Source: Polydactylus sextarius (taxonomy: Eukaryota; Chordata; Actinopteri; Polynemidae). Taken from it: a stretch of DNA of 64,000 bases. The stretch lies in NCBI GenBank assembly GCA_016801845.1, contig CM028923.1:10919001-10983000 (forward strand), written 5' to 3'. The notes beneath the pieces are model-generated. The model had not been told where the DNA came from. It ran no database searches and saw only the letters and a program-made list of their open reading frames with translations. Both the position numbers and the translations under genes were made by a program. Shown here piece after piece: positions 12,501 through 21,242 of this stretch (its first letter is position 1; each line of letters starts with the position of its first letter).

Positions 12501-15500
12501 CTACCCACTGCCCTCCGAACCAACTATGTGAGCTGCTGAAGTAAGTACAGCATGCTGAAACTGACTTGTATCATCAGTAATAAACATGTATATTATGACT
12601 ACACAATTACTAATAAAAATTAGGCACAATGCATTACTTTACAATTACTTTATTGCAGATAGATAGTAGCAACCTGCCACAGTCACCACCACTCTTGCTT
12701 CATATTCATGAATAACATCTTCAACTACCTACCTAATAGTGCCCCAGTGTCAAAAAAACCAACAAGGGTGGACTCAAATGCAACACTCAACACTTGACAG
12801 GTGTAAAGCAATGTCATTTAATACAGTCCAGGGTCATACACAGTGAGGCAGAACAGGCAAAGGTATCCGAAACGCTATGGCAATGGCAGGGGCAGGATCC
12901 AGGCAATCAAACAGATGGTGCACCAGGAGACAGTCAGACAGGCAGAGGCACAAAGAGGTGAGGCAAAGGCAAAAACCACGAAACACAGGAGGGCAGGAAG
13001 AAGCTACCTGAAACAAGACAGGACATCAGTGTACAAAATAAATCAGGAAACGCACACAAAAATGGATACATGAAAGGAAAAAACACAGAACATAACTTAG
13101 ACAGCAGAGCTGTCACCCAGCAACCATGTAAAACAACATTTTATTTTCAGTGGTGTATAATCTTAGCATTTTTTCTTTTTGTCTGTTTTGACTTATTGTG
13201 TGTTCTATTGATTATTGACTAAAACATCTAATCTGTTCTGTTTCCTTAGACAGTTTTCACACTGCAGTTCAAACATTGAGATTATCAAAAAGAACTGTGA
13301 GTTCGACTCTTGCAGGAACACAAGTGTGTCTTGCTCTTCTCTGGAGCAAGCTGCGCAAGAATGCAAGGAGAAGGGCGTCTGCATTGAGTGGAGAAATATG
13401 ACTAATGGAATCTGTGGTATTTATCTTTTTTCTCCTTCTCATGCTAAAGCAAAATCAGTCAAACCAGGGATGAATTATTGTTCTGATGTATTCACATGTC
13501 TTTCTGTATTATGAACTTGACTTGAACTTGATGAATTTTGTATTATGGTTTGTGTTTTAGGTGGAAATTGCACAGATGGATTGGTTTTCAAAGAATGCTC
13601 TAAGAAGCAGGATGATTTCTGCTATGGAGGGTTTGGAGACTTGATTTTTACACTTTTTGTTCTCACACATTTATTTCCTATCCATCGTTTCTATCCTTGT
13701 CTTTCCTCTGGTTTGGCTGCAGAGTTCAATATGAAGGGGCCCCTCCTAGCAAAAGCAACCCAGGGTGTTTCTGCCCCGATGGCTTGATCAGGGCAGGAAA
13801 TAACTCAAGAGTCTGTGTGTCTGTGTGTACCTGTAAGTAACATGAGCTATAAGTGTGACAGTGACGCTTAGAGGATTTTTGTTTGAACTGTTACACAGGA
13901 AAATGGTGAGTTTCTTTCCTTTTTTTCCTCATGCAGGCTGCCAGGGACCAAACGGAGAGCCCAAACAGGTTTGTCTCATAATAAAAAATACATATTGTTA
14001 TAGATTTTATAATATTGATATTTCATAATATTGTAATATTTATCTATCTCCGTCTTCCAGCCTGGTGATGTTTGGCAGAACAACTGCAACACATGTACAT
14101 GTAACAAAGACACTCGGACAGTGGAGTGTTTTCCAAGACCCACTCTGCCAGCTCCTGTCTGTGGTCCCAGTGCTGTTTTGATAAACACGTCTTGCTGTGG
14201 TCATCAGAAATGCAGTGAGCATTGACACTTCAAAACATTCAAAATTGTGGCTTAAATACCATCTCAGACACTGATACTTCTACACATTTTACCTGTGTTG
14301 TTATTTTTCAGTTGAGAAGACCTGCAGTTACAAAGGAAATACATACCTGGTATGTTGTGTTGTGTATATAGTATTACCAAGAAAAGCGTTCTGTTACTTT
14401 CAAAGCAAAATTTGATTTTGGATTTCATCATGATGCTATCTCGCGTATGTAGGTGGGAGACACATGGAGAGATGCTGCTCGTCCCTGCATGTCATTCAGT
14501 TGCAGCAAAGACGGCATTCAGACCGAGACAAAAGTCTGTCCCAGAGAAATCTGTCCTGAGGTATTGAACACTTAAATACTCCTCTCATTTTAATCAGATG
14601 ACTGTAAAACCTGAAAACAAAAAGATAACAAAGTATCTCTACAACCATGATCTTTTGTGGATTTGTTCTACAGAATGAGCGGATTTGGGACGACCAGGGT
14701 TGCTGCTTTACGTGTAAGTTGAGAACCAATAACATGCTGTTGACAAAAATCTTATCTTGATCTTTCAGATCAACAATAAGAAGCCAATAAATGGGACAAA
14801 TATCAACTCGGTATATAGCATGATGCTTTTTTTTCTTTTCTTTTTTCATCCTGTATCATGTCCTCTAGACATGCAAACAGTATTGGAATTCTATATAGGA
14901 GATACACAACTTAAACAGTCTAATCTAATTTACAGTCAACCATAATCATAATAATCTTCAAAAACAAGTCTATGTTTGTTTTCTTCTTTTCCAGTTCTCT
15001 CTCCTTGTTTTCATTCCCTTCTTACAGGCTGGATGGATGGCATCACATAAAGAAATAAAAAATAATAATAGCAATAATAATAATAATAATAATGATACAT
15101 GTAAACAAAAGAACTATTTACAATCTGTAGCTACAATATACACTCACCGCCACTTTATTAGGCACACCTGTCCAACTGCTCGTTAACTCGAATTTCCAAT
15201 CAGCCAATCACATGGCAGCAACTCAATGCATTTAGGCATGTAGACATGGTCAAGACGATCCGCTACAGTTCAAACCGAGCATCAGAATGGGGAAGAAAGG
15301 TGATTTAAGTGACTTTGAATGTGGCATGGTTGTTGGTGCCAGACGGGCTGGTCTGAGTATTTCAGAAACTGCTGATCTACTGGGATTTTCACGCACAACC
15401 ATCTTTAGGGTTTACAGAGAATGGGCCGAAAAAGAGAAAATATCCAGTGAGTGGCAGTTCTGTGGGCGAAAATGCCTTGTTGATGCCAGAGGTCAGAGGA

Positions 15501-17375
15501 GAATGGCCAGACTGGTTCGAGCTGATAGAAAGGCAACAGAAACTCAAATAACTGCTTGTTACAACCAAGGTATGCAGAAGAGCATCTCTGAACGCACAAC
15601 ACATCGAACCTTGAGGCAAATGGGCTACAGCAGCAGAAGACCACACTGGGTGCCACTCCTGTCAGCTAAGAACAGGAAACTGAGGCTACAATTCGCACAG
15701 GCTCACCGAAATTGGACAATAGAAGATTGGAAAACATTGCCTGGTCTGATGAGTCTCGATTTCTGCTGCGACATTCGGATGGTAGGGTCAGAATTTGGCG
15801 TCAGCAACATGAAAGCATGGATCCATCCTGCCTTGTATCAATGGTTCAGGCTGGTGGTGGTGGTGTAATGGTGTGGGAGATATTTTCTTGGCACTCTTTG
15901 GGCCCCTTAGTGCCAATTGAGCATCGTGGCAACACCACAGCCTACCTGAGTATTGTTGCTGACCATGTCCATCCCTTTATGACCACAGTGTACCCATCTT
16001 CTGATGGCTACTTCCAGCAGGATAACGTGCCATGTCATAAAGCTCGAATCATCTCAGACTGGTTTCTTGAACATGACAACGAGTTCACTGTACTCAAATG
16101 GCCTCCAGAGTCACCAGATCTCGATCCAATAGAGCACCTTTGGGATGTGGTGGAACGGGAAATTCGCATCATGGATGTGCAGCCGACAAATCTGCAGCAA
16201 CTGCGTGATGCTATCATGTCAATATGGACCAAACTCTCTGAGGAATGTTTCCAGTACCTTGTTGAATCTATGCCACGAAGGATTAAGGCAGTTCTGAAGG
16301 CAAAAGGGGGTCCAACCCGGTACTAGCAAGGTGTACCTAATAAAGTGGCCAGTGAGTGTACATAATATGCGTCACTTCAACCTAGTCTTCCCTCTTAGGA
16401 ACTAATGTCTTCAGCCACTTCCTTGTAATGGCTTCTTTACAAGACACCAACATGATCCTAAACATATATTTGTCTCCTGAATCTGTAACTTTTTCATTCC
16501 CTTTTCCCAGATATAGTATAACAAATGGAAATGGAAATTTCACCCTGAAAATTTGCTCCATGCAATTCTTCAGATCTAGGGTATAATATAGAGGCGTTCC
16601 CAGAAAACATAGAAGTGATTGGCTTTATCTTCTCCCCATAGTCTCCAACAACTTGTGTCTTGAAGTTTCTTTTGTACTGGTGTAATAGCATGATGCTTTC
16701 ACTTCCCTTCAGCTTTTTTGCTTTCACATTAGATCCAACTCAGTATTCATCATATTTAACATTATCTGGCAAGGCTCCAACCCTCTTAACACAGATGTAA
16801 AACATGGACATGTTATGATCTACTCTCTAGGTAATAAGACCTGTGCTCCCTGGATGCAGAGCTTCAACGCCACCCTAGGCAACTGTACCACTACTGTAGA
16901 GATGCCTGTGTGTAAGGGCCAGTGTGCGTCTCAGCACAGGTGAGAGGATCAGATGTATCATTGATCAACAGAAATAGTTATGACACAGTCAGTTAACATA
17001 TTCTCTGGTCTGTTATCAGGAGCTGTGTGATTATTTGTTCCTTCATTTGTGTGTGGATGTGTGATATGTTTCCTGACTCAAACAGTGTGATTAAGTTTAC
17101 ATTGACATCTGCTTTTTCCTCCTTCTTGCCTCCACCATCTACCCTTTTTTCCCCTCTCCCCTCTCCTCCTCCTGCCCTGCACCTCGGTGCATGGCAACAG
17201 TTTGTTGCCAGGGCTCTTCCTGCAGGTGGAGCAGCGGACCACAACCTGTCAAATGCAGAACTTCGAGATTAGAGAAATAATCCTGAGGTGCCTTGACCAC
17301 ACCACCAGACTCTACTCTTACCAGCATATCATCAGCTGTCAATGCAGAATCTGTGTCATAACTCACGGTCCGTAG
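552..17375 (+). CDS. Secreted gel-forming mucin (MUC5/MUC2-like), 5'-truncated by window
   Basis: This gene encodes a secreted, disulfide-linked polymeric mucin, a structural glycoprotein of epithelial mucus. Thirty-nine exons can be placed by splice sites and frame. Domain order is partial D1, D2, D'-D3, a Pro/Thr/Ser repeat block, a cysteine-rich linker, D4, VWC and a C-terminal cystine knot. That is the standard layout of the VWF-related gel-forming mucins. D3 keeps CGLCGNFD and D4 keeps GDPH. No CysD module is visible inside the PTS block, which is short (one exon of about 1.4 kb). The stop is TAG at 17373-17375 and a polyA signal follows at 17399. As written, the PTS exon is frame-broken, so this may be a mis-assembled repeat, an unusual allele or a decaying gene. 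The exact paralogue (muc5-type, muc2-type or muc19-like) cannot be settled by eye, so no symbol is given. Confidence 0.88.
1000..1120. repeat. Teleost dispersed repeat fragment (GGGAATCGAACCA type)
   Basis: This intronic segment contains the pattern of running 'aagtatcttgttcagggaca' followed by 'gggaatcgaacca'. I know this pairing from a common dispersed repeat of fish genomes. Only part of an element is visible and no target duplications were identified. Confidence 0.4.
1468..1528. repeat. Compound microsatellite: poly-A, (AC)n, (AT)n
   Basis: A run of about 18 A is followed by about 14 AC units and about 8 AT units. It lies in the intron after the mucin exon ending at 1408. Confidence 0.95.
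2951..4747 (+). other. Mucin D2 assembly (VWD, C8, TIL)
   Basis: Exons are 2951-3086, 3168-3251, 3349-3418, 3525-3662, 3788-3937, 4102-4196, 4283-4415 and 4507-4747. The first ends the E module and starts the VWD domain (CRIEGQFVTTFDGKLYAV). The fifth carries the VWD end motif GLCGNNNND. Exons six and seven give the C8 domain (CSCC...CLCVALGNYAKAC, ending in a WRR...C pattern). The last gives TIL (DGCGCPGGTHL). D2 of human MUC2 shows the same order, with GLCGNFN at the matching place. Confidence 0.8.
5290..6480. other. Large mucin intron section with unidentified repeat-like DNA
   Basis: No mucin exon is visible here. The part 5730-5830 has clustered ATTAAT/ATTGAT words in both orientations (for example TTTGATTAATCTAACTAATA), like the decayed palindromic ends of hAT-type elements in fish. 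The rest has no recognised content; the minus-strand open frame at 5290-5556 matches nothing I know. Confidence 0.35.
6526..6565. repeat. (GT)n microsatellite next to a mucin 3' splice site
   Basis: About 18 GT units with a few GC interruptions end 23 bp before the exon at 6589. Confidence 0.95.
8270..8655. repeat. Repeat-like insertion filling the mucin intron before exon 8662
   Basis: This purine-rich stretch lacks coding content. It shares the words 'gagtcaaatgcag' and a nearby 'catgatttatta' with the segment near 12770 ('gactcaaatgcaa', then 'tcatttaata'), so both may belong to one dispersed non-autonomous family. No terminal inverted repeats were found. Confidence 0.35.
9230..10619 (+). 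other. Mucin PTS (Pro/Thr/Ser) repeat exon, frame-broken
   Basis: The exon opens with a TIL-like segment (GCYPRCPGDAPYYDEMTGEC) and then runs into Thr/Pro/Ser repeats, the O-glycosylation substrate that gives mucins their bottle-brush form. Units start at 9352, 9623, 9791, 9959, 10127, 10295 and 10463. From 9623 on the period is exactly 168 bp (56 residues). The first interval is 271 bp because 9487-9589 is an extra, imperfect partial copy of 103 bp. That shifts the frame: the upstream frame stops at TGA 9586-9588, while the T-rich frame downstream is +1. To enter the next exon in phase, the donor is best placed at 10620 (GTAGGT); the better-looking GTGAAT at 10631 would leave a second phase mismatch. 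Confidence 0.8.
9352..10560 (+). repeat. 168-bp coding tandem repeat (mucin VNTR)
   Basis: There are seven units, the first extended by 103 bp and the last diverging after about 60 bp. Adjacent units alternate between two types. One has ACTTCAG early and AATAACTGAG late (starts 9623, 9959, 10295). The other has ACCCCAG early and AAAAAACGGAG late (starts 9791, 10127). This suggests expansion in 336-bp dimers. Confidence 0.9.
11227..11244. repeat. Poly-T run in mucin intron
   Basis: An uninterrupted T tract lies about 60 bp upstream of the D4 exon acceptor at 11305. Confidence 0.9.
12750..13130. repeat. Repeat-like purine-rich segment in mucin intron
   Basis: The segment has a run of short CAGGCA/CAGACA words and an early 'gactcaaatgcaa' that resembles the intronic insertion around 8330. 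The short open frames on both strands have no recognisable domain. It is probably a decayed dispersed repeat. Confidence 0.35.
15060..15094. repeat. (AAT)n microsatellite
   Basis: About 11 AAT units with one GC interruption, just upstream of the intronic Tc1 element. Confidence 0.9.
15141..16358 (+). mobile_element. Tc1/mariner DNA transposon, near-complete (copy 1)
   Basis: The element is 1218 bp and is flanked by the TA target duplication typical of Tc1/mariner (15139-15140 and 16359-16360). The ends are imperfect inverted repeats of about 29 bp: the left starts CACTCACCGCCACTTTATT and the right, read inward, starts CACTCACTGGCCACTTTATT. It sits in the mucin intron before the cystine-knot exons, in the same orientation as the gene. 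It carries a transposase with one frameshift. The type is widespread in fish genomes. Confidence 0.92.
15287..16326 (+). pseudogene. Tc1-type transposase of copy 1, single frameshift
   Basis: The ATG at 15287 starts MGKKGDLSDFECGMVVGAR, followed by an N-terminal helix-turn-helix region with FSRTTIFRVYREW. The DDE blocks are all present: AWSDESRF, QQDNVPCHKA and DLDPIEHLWD. The reading frame changes near 15730-15735, inside an A run, where one base appears missing relative to the family. The first frame ends at 15868 and the second runs to the TAG at 16324-16326. Otherwise the coding region is free of stops, so this is a recent copy, inactive as read. Confidence 0.9.
16380..16500 (-). mobile_element. 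LINE (L1/Tx1-like) pol C-terminal fragment
   Basis: Read on the minus strand, this gives YMFRIMLVSCKEAITRKW followed by LK and KRED, then a stop. The block 'CKEAITRKWLK' resembles the C-terminal end of L1-type LINE ORF2 proteins in fish and amphibians (pattern SKKAITRKW). The open frame upstream on the same strand (16494-16727) may be a more decayed part of the same insertion. No poly-A tail or target duplication was identified. Confidence 0.5.
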
Positions 17376-17398
17376 TGTAAACAGCACAGACTGATACA

Positions 17399-17404
17399 AA
17401 TAAA
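17399..17404 (+). terminator. AATAAA polyadenylation signal of the mucin gene
   Basis: A canonical AATAAA hexamer lies 24 bp after the mucin stop codon. It is the first such signal downstream, which would make the 3' UTR very short. Confidence 0.6.
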
Positions 17405-17840
17405 AGTACACCAACATATCCATTAGATTTTCAAATCTAAATCTAATTTTAAAATGAGTAGTGAATCTTGTTTTTTGTAAAAATTAATTGAATCATTCAT
17501 TCTTTAAAGTTTGCATTATGTATCTTCTTCTAGTGCAACAAATTCGACTTGAAAATAAGACATGCCTCCTCACAGTAAATCAATTTCATTGTCATTGATC
17601 TGACTTTGATCACAGCCAAACCATTGCTTCTCAGTAGTGATGGTGTTAAATCATGTAGAGGTTTTATTTGCTCAAGATTTTAAAATACTCTTGTCTCTCT
17701 AATTGAAAATTTAACAGTCAATGATTTTCTATGGAGGAAATAGTCCTAGTTGTGTCTAGATCATCTGCAGTAATAGAGATACTCTTCTGTCTGTTTGGTT
17801 CAAAACCAGTAAAGATGAGAAAGAAAGTCAATTTGTTTTT
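17405..17840. other. Intergenic DNA after the mucin gene
   Basis: This is AT-rich sequence with no open frame of note and no recognised repeat before the minisatellite at 17871. Confidence 0.5.
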
Positions 17841-17872
17841 TGTTTTTTTGTTTGTTTGTTTGTTTGTTTTTA
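17836..17872. repeat. (TTTG)n simple repeat
   Basis: T-rich tract with about five clean TTTG units bordering the minisatellite. Confidence 0.9.
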
Positions 17873-18350
17873 GGGCTCGAGCACCTCGGTGTGAGGACCC
17901 TATTGCTTTTGCTCAGATTCTTATTATTATTATTAGGACCTGAAGCACCTCCGGTGCGAGGACCCTATTGTTTCTGCTCAGATTCTTATTAGGGCCCGAG
18001 CACCTCTGGTGCGAGGAACCTATTGCTTCTGCTCAGATTCTTATTATTAGGGCCCGAAGCACCTCCGGTGTGAGGACCCTATTGTTTCTGCTCAGATTCT
18101 TATTATTAGGGCCCGAGCACCTCGATGCGAGGACCCTATTGCTTTTGCTCAGATTCTTCTTATTATTATTAGGGCCCGAGCACCTCCGGTGCGAGGACCC
18201 TATTGTTTCTGCTCGGATTCTTATTATTATTAGGGCCCGAGCACCTCTGGTGTGAGGACCCTATTGCTTCTGGTCAGATTCTTATTATTAGGGCCCGAAG
18301 CACCTCTGGTGAGAGGACCCTATTGTTTCTGCTCGGATTCTTCTTCTTAT
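17871..18350. repeat. Minisatellite of eight ~54-64 bp units (GGGCCCGAGCACC type)
   Basis: Units begin near 17871, 17935, 17990, 18049, 18107, 18170, 18230 and 18288. Each reads AGGGCCCGAGCACCTC, then GGTGCGAGGACCCTATTG, then TTCTGCTCAGATTCTTATT with a variable ATT tail that accounts for the length differences. The start of each unit can pair with its middle (GAGCACC with GGTGCGAG). I recognise the motif from many fish genome assemblies but cannot name the family with certainty. Open frames across it are a by-product of the repeat. Confidence 0.85.
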
Positions 18351-18545
18351 TATTATTATTTTTGTTTTTCTTCTCGAGGAATGTGGCCCGTTTGAGACCT
18401 TTCCCAGCCACGAAAACTTACCAAAATTTGCACACACATCAGAACTGCCGCAAAGCATGTTCTGACCAACTTTGGAGTCCGGGCATGGCTCAGGGGCTCC
18501 AATCATCCGATTCATCCGAGGTTAAAATTTGATCTGAGAATGAGG
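18351..18545. repeat. 3' companion segment of the minisatellite family
   Basis: This segment contains 'aaaatttgcacacacatcag' and 'ctgccgcaaagcatgttctg'. In fish genomes this text commonly follows the GGGCCCGAGCACC repeat, so the two probably form one dispersed unit. Confidence 0.5.
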
Positions 18546-18704
18546 CCATCCAGTGAAGCTAAATGTTATATTATTGGTTTGAAAAAATCTGGATGAAGGA
18601 TATTTAATTTTATGTGTTTATCTTATTTCTATTATTAATAAAATATGTCACACATTGGTTAACATGACAGCAAGATGTAACAACTTGCAACGGCAAATAT
18701 ATTC

Positions 18705-19015
18705 TGTTCAATTCAATTTAGTTTTAATTATATAGCGCCAGATCATAAAAACATTTATCTCAAGTCACTTTACATGGAGAAACCAACATTTCCACAATGA
18801 GCAGCGCTTGGTGACAATGGAGGAAAAACTCCCTTTTAACAGGAAGAAACCTCCAGCAGAACCAAACTGAGAGTGGACAATCTGATCTGCCTCGACCGGC
18901 TGGGTGAGATGAAAACAGAAAAGAGACAAAGAGAAGAGACAGAGGAAAGGAAGGGGAGGAGGATGGGGGAGGGAGGAGGAAAAACAGAGGGAGACCAGGA
19001 AGAGACAGTAGAGAC
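18705..19015. repeat. Teleost dispersed repeat (TATATAGCGCCA ... CTCCCTTTTAACAGG)
   Basis: The segment starts with AATTCAATTTAGTTTTAATT and ATATAGCGCCAGATCATAA. It continues with CACTTTACATGGAG, GGAAAAACTCCCTTTTAACA and GAAACCTCCAGCAGAACC, and ends in a purine-rich GAGA tail. This order is a very common non-coding repeat in percomorph and other teleost genomes. It has no coding capacity. Confidence 0.75.
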
Positions 19016-19046
19016 TAGATGTTTGCAAGTAGTTGTTAAAACAATA

Positions 19047-19066
19047 TACACACACACACACACAAA
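19047..19066. repeat. (AC)n microsatellite
   Basis: A short CA run directly left of the second Tc1 element. Confidence 0.85.
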
Positions 19067-19076
19067 CATATATATA

Positions 19077-20209
19077 CACTCACTGGCCACTTTATTAGGT
19101 ACACCTTGCTAGTACCGGGTTGGACCCCCTTTTGCCTTCAGAACTGCCTTAATCCTTCGTGGCATAGATTCAACAAGGTACTGGAAACATTCCTCAGAGA
19201 GTTTGGTCCATATTGACATGATAGCATCACGCAGTTGCTGCAGATTTGTCGGCTGCACATCCATGATGCGAATTTCCCGTTCCACCACATCCCAAAGGTG
19301 CTCTATTGGATCGAGATCTGGTGACTCTGGAGGCCATTTGAGTACAGTGAACTCGTTGTGAGATGATTCAAGCTTTATGACATGGCACGTTATCCTGCTG
19401 GAAGTAGCCATCAGAAGATGGGTACACTGTGGTCATAAAGGGATGGACATGGTCAGCAACAATACTCAGGTAGGCTGTGGTGTTGCCACAATGCTCAATT
19501 GGCACTAAGGGGCCCAAAGAGTGCCAAGAAAATATCCCCCACACCATTACACCACCACCACCAGCCTGAACCATTGATACAAGGCAGGATGGATCCATGC
19601 TTTCATGTTGCTGACGCCAAATTCTGACCCTACCATCCGAATGTCGCAGCAGAAATCGAGACTCATCAGACCAGGCAATGTTTTCCAATCTTCTATTGTC
19701 CAATTTCGGTGAGCCTGTGCGAATTGTAGCCTCAGTTTCCTGTTCTTAGCTGACAGGAGTGGCACCCGGTGTGGTCTTCTGCTGCTGTAGCCCATTTGCC
19801 TCAAGGTTCGATGTGTTGTGCGTTCAGAGATGCTCTTCTGCATACCTTGGTTGTAACAAGTAGTTATTTGAGTTACTGTTGCCTTTCTATCAGCTCGAAC
19901 CAGTCTGGCCATTCTCCTCTGACCTCTGGCATCAACAAGGCATTTTCACCCACAGAACTGCCACTCACTGGATATTTTCTCTTTTTTGGCCCATTCTCTG
20001 TAAACCCTAAAGATGGTTGTGCGTGAAAATCCCAGTAGATCAGCAGTTTCTGAAATACTCAGACCAGCCCGTCTGGCACCAACAACCATGCCACATTCAA
20101 AGTCACTTAAATCACCTTTCTTCCCCATTCTGATGCTCGGTTTGAACTGTAGCAGATCGTCTTGACCATGTCTACATGCCTAAATGCATTGAGTTGCTGC
20201 CATGTAATT

Positions 20210-20212
<3 letters not shown>
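19077..20212 (-). mobile_element. Tc1/mariner DNA transposon, opposite orientation, one end lost (copy 2)
   Basis: The left end is intact (TA at 19075-19076, then CACTCACTGGCCACTTTATT), matching the right end of copy 1. On the other side the element is colinear with copy 1 up to 20212 (GTAATTGGC), where an (AT)n tract replaces the last part and its TIR. It lies about 2.7 kb from copy 1 in inverted orientation. Confidence 0.88.
19109..20128 (-). pseudogene. Tc1-type transposase of copy 2, multiply disrupted
   Basis: The minus-strand ATG is at 20126-20128. Breaks relative to copy 1 are three. A CGA to TGA change gives a stop after WQFCG (about 19946-19948). The same single-base loss in the A run occurs before AWSDESRF (near 19685). 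A 20-bp deletion occurs just after the QQDNVPCHKA block (about 19360-19370). The remainder, including DLDPIEHLWD, is well preserved. Confidence 0.88.
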
Positions 20213-20253
<41 letters not shown>

Positions 20254-20274
20254 AATCACATGGCAGCAACTCAA
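20190..20274. repeat. Palindrome with (AT)n loop made from Tc1 end sequence
   Basis: The left arm 20190-20212 (TGAGTTGCTGCCATGTAATT plus GGC) and the right arm 20251-20274 (GCCAATCACATGGCAGCAAC plus TCAA) are inverted copies with one mismatch. They are separated by about 19 AT units. Both arms match the sub-terminal part of the Tc1 family (copy 1, about 15203-15226). Confidence 0.9.
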
Positions 20275-20324
20275 TAATGGAAAATGCAAGTAGAGTTTAC
20301 GAGCCTTCGAGTTTGCGCGTAGGT

Positions 20325-20341
20325 TATATATATATATATAT
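20325..20341. repeat. (TA)n microsatellite
   Basis: About eight TA units followed at once by a CpG-rich patch. Confidence 0.85.
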
Positions 20342-20424
20342 CCGCACTTTCGCGTGGGCCGCATAGCGTGCCCATGCAAAAGCGCAGGGTGCAAGTGCCC
20401 GTAAACACCGCTTGGGGTTTTAAT

Positions 20425-20468
20425 TGTTTTTGTTTTTGTTTTGTTTTTTGTTGTTGTTGTTGTTTTTT
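20425..20468. repeat. TTTTG / GTT simple repeat
   Basis: Mixed TTTTTG, TTTTG and GTT units upstream of the first slco1 gene. Confidence 0.85.
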
Positions 20469-21242
20469 GTCTTTTCTTACAATAAAAACGACAAAAACAT
20501 CAAATATGAATATTGTGGAAGTGTCATCACTGCCGTAACTGAAACATAAAAATCCCCCAAAATATTTGATGTGAAAAAAGTAAGATGTTTATAATCAAGT
20601 AAATTGACTATTTCTAAATAAATATGTTAAATTCTCTTGCTAACAAGTGTGTTCAGGGGATGTAATGTGTAATACACATTAGCACAGAGAGAAAAAGCCA
20701 TTGTTAAGGACTATCAATAGGACAGGAAGACTTTCATCAGACCTAGGAAACACCCAGTCTTACAAAGCTCAATTTTACCAGAAGAGGAAAGCATTTTACT
20801 CTTTGTTTGTTAAATAATCTCAGGCCAGCTCCATGCTGCTGCTGTTTGTTGTGCATTCAATGGGATGGATACTTGGGAGGCTTATGATGTTCACAGAGGA
20901 GGATGTGCGAGTGTGCACACAACTGTGAATGTCTGTGTATGTTTGCGCTCAGTGAACCTCTGAACCTTCCGGTGCTGGTCAGACATGTATCCCACTGGAC
21001 CTTACCCAGCCAGAGCAGTCACGTTTGGGTCTGTGTGTGTCTGTGTGTGTGTTTGTGTGCGCCTGTGTGCTTAAGGGCTGGAGAGGTTTGAGGACTTTTT
21101 ATTGACATGATCAACAAGTGCACCTGAGTAGCTGGGTTACTGATTAAAGGTGATGTTGTAGGTTGTTTGTGATAAGACTCTTGCTTTGAGCCCAAAGTCC
21201 TGCCAGGCACAACAAGCCTTGAGCTGCTTTACCACATCCCTT

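Larger units (their letters stand above)
10723..13968 (+). other. Mucin cysteine-rich linker and D4 assembly
   Basis: Exons are 10723-10935, 11305-11555, 11668-11854, 12339-12540, 13250-13416, 13561-13630, 13723-13832 and 13937-13968. The first is a cysteine-rich linker ending in ECGCKTWKCDC. D4 VWD begins CQCQVMGDPHYFSFDG and carries the GDPH tetrapeptide, an autocatalytic Asp-Pro cleavage site in MUC2 and MUC5AC. The 12339 and 13250 exons form the C8 region, and 13561-13832 form TIL (CFCPDGLIRAG). Splice phases fit at each junction. The intron 12541-13249 holds a low-complexity purine-rich segment that looks like a dispersed repeat. Confidence 0.75.
14061..17375 (+). other. Mucin VWC module and C-terminal cystine knot (CTCK)
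   Basis: Exons are 14061-14214 (VWC, with DVWQNNCNTCTC and CCGHQKC), 14312-14349, 14453-14560, 14674-14713, 16831-16939 and 17201-17375. The last two encode the cystine knot that forms C-terminal dimers in VWF and mucins (NCTTTVEMPVCKGQC, then VEQRTTTC and the ending SCQCRIC). The acceptor at 17201 is fixed by phase; the nearby CAG before GTGGAG would be out of frame. The 2.1-kb intron 14714-16830 contains a Tc1 transposon and a LINE-like fragment. Confidence 0.82.
20281..21240. other. Intergenic DNA upstream of the first slco1 gene
   Basis: This stretch contains a (TA)n tract (20325-20341), a CpG-rich patch (20340-20410), and a TTTTG/GTT tract (20425-20468). A GT-rich stretch lies around 21030-21072. 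No coding exon is visible. The promoter of the downstream gene presumably lies near 21000-21250, but no clear TATA box was identified. Confidence 0.5.

Noticed and set aside
17871..18345. Regularly spaced repeats suggestive of a CRISPR array
   Set aside because: The context is vertebrate. Spacer-like parts are themselves repeated, unit lengths vary with an ATT tail, and no cas genes exist. It is a minisatellite.
17968..18532. Overlapping plus-strand open frames over the minisatellite
   Set aside because: The translations are low-complexity repeats of one unit in different frames, with no splice support.
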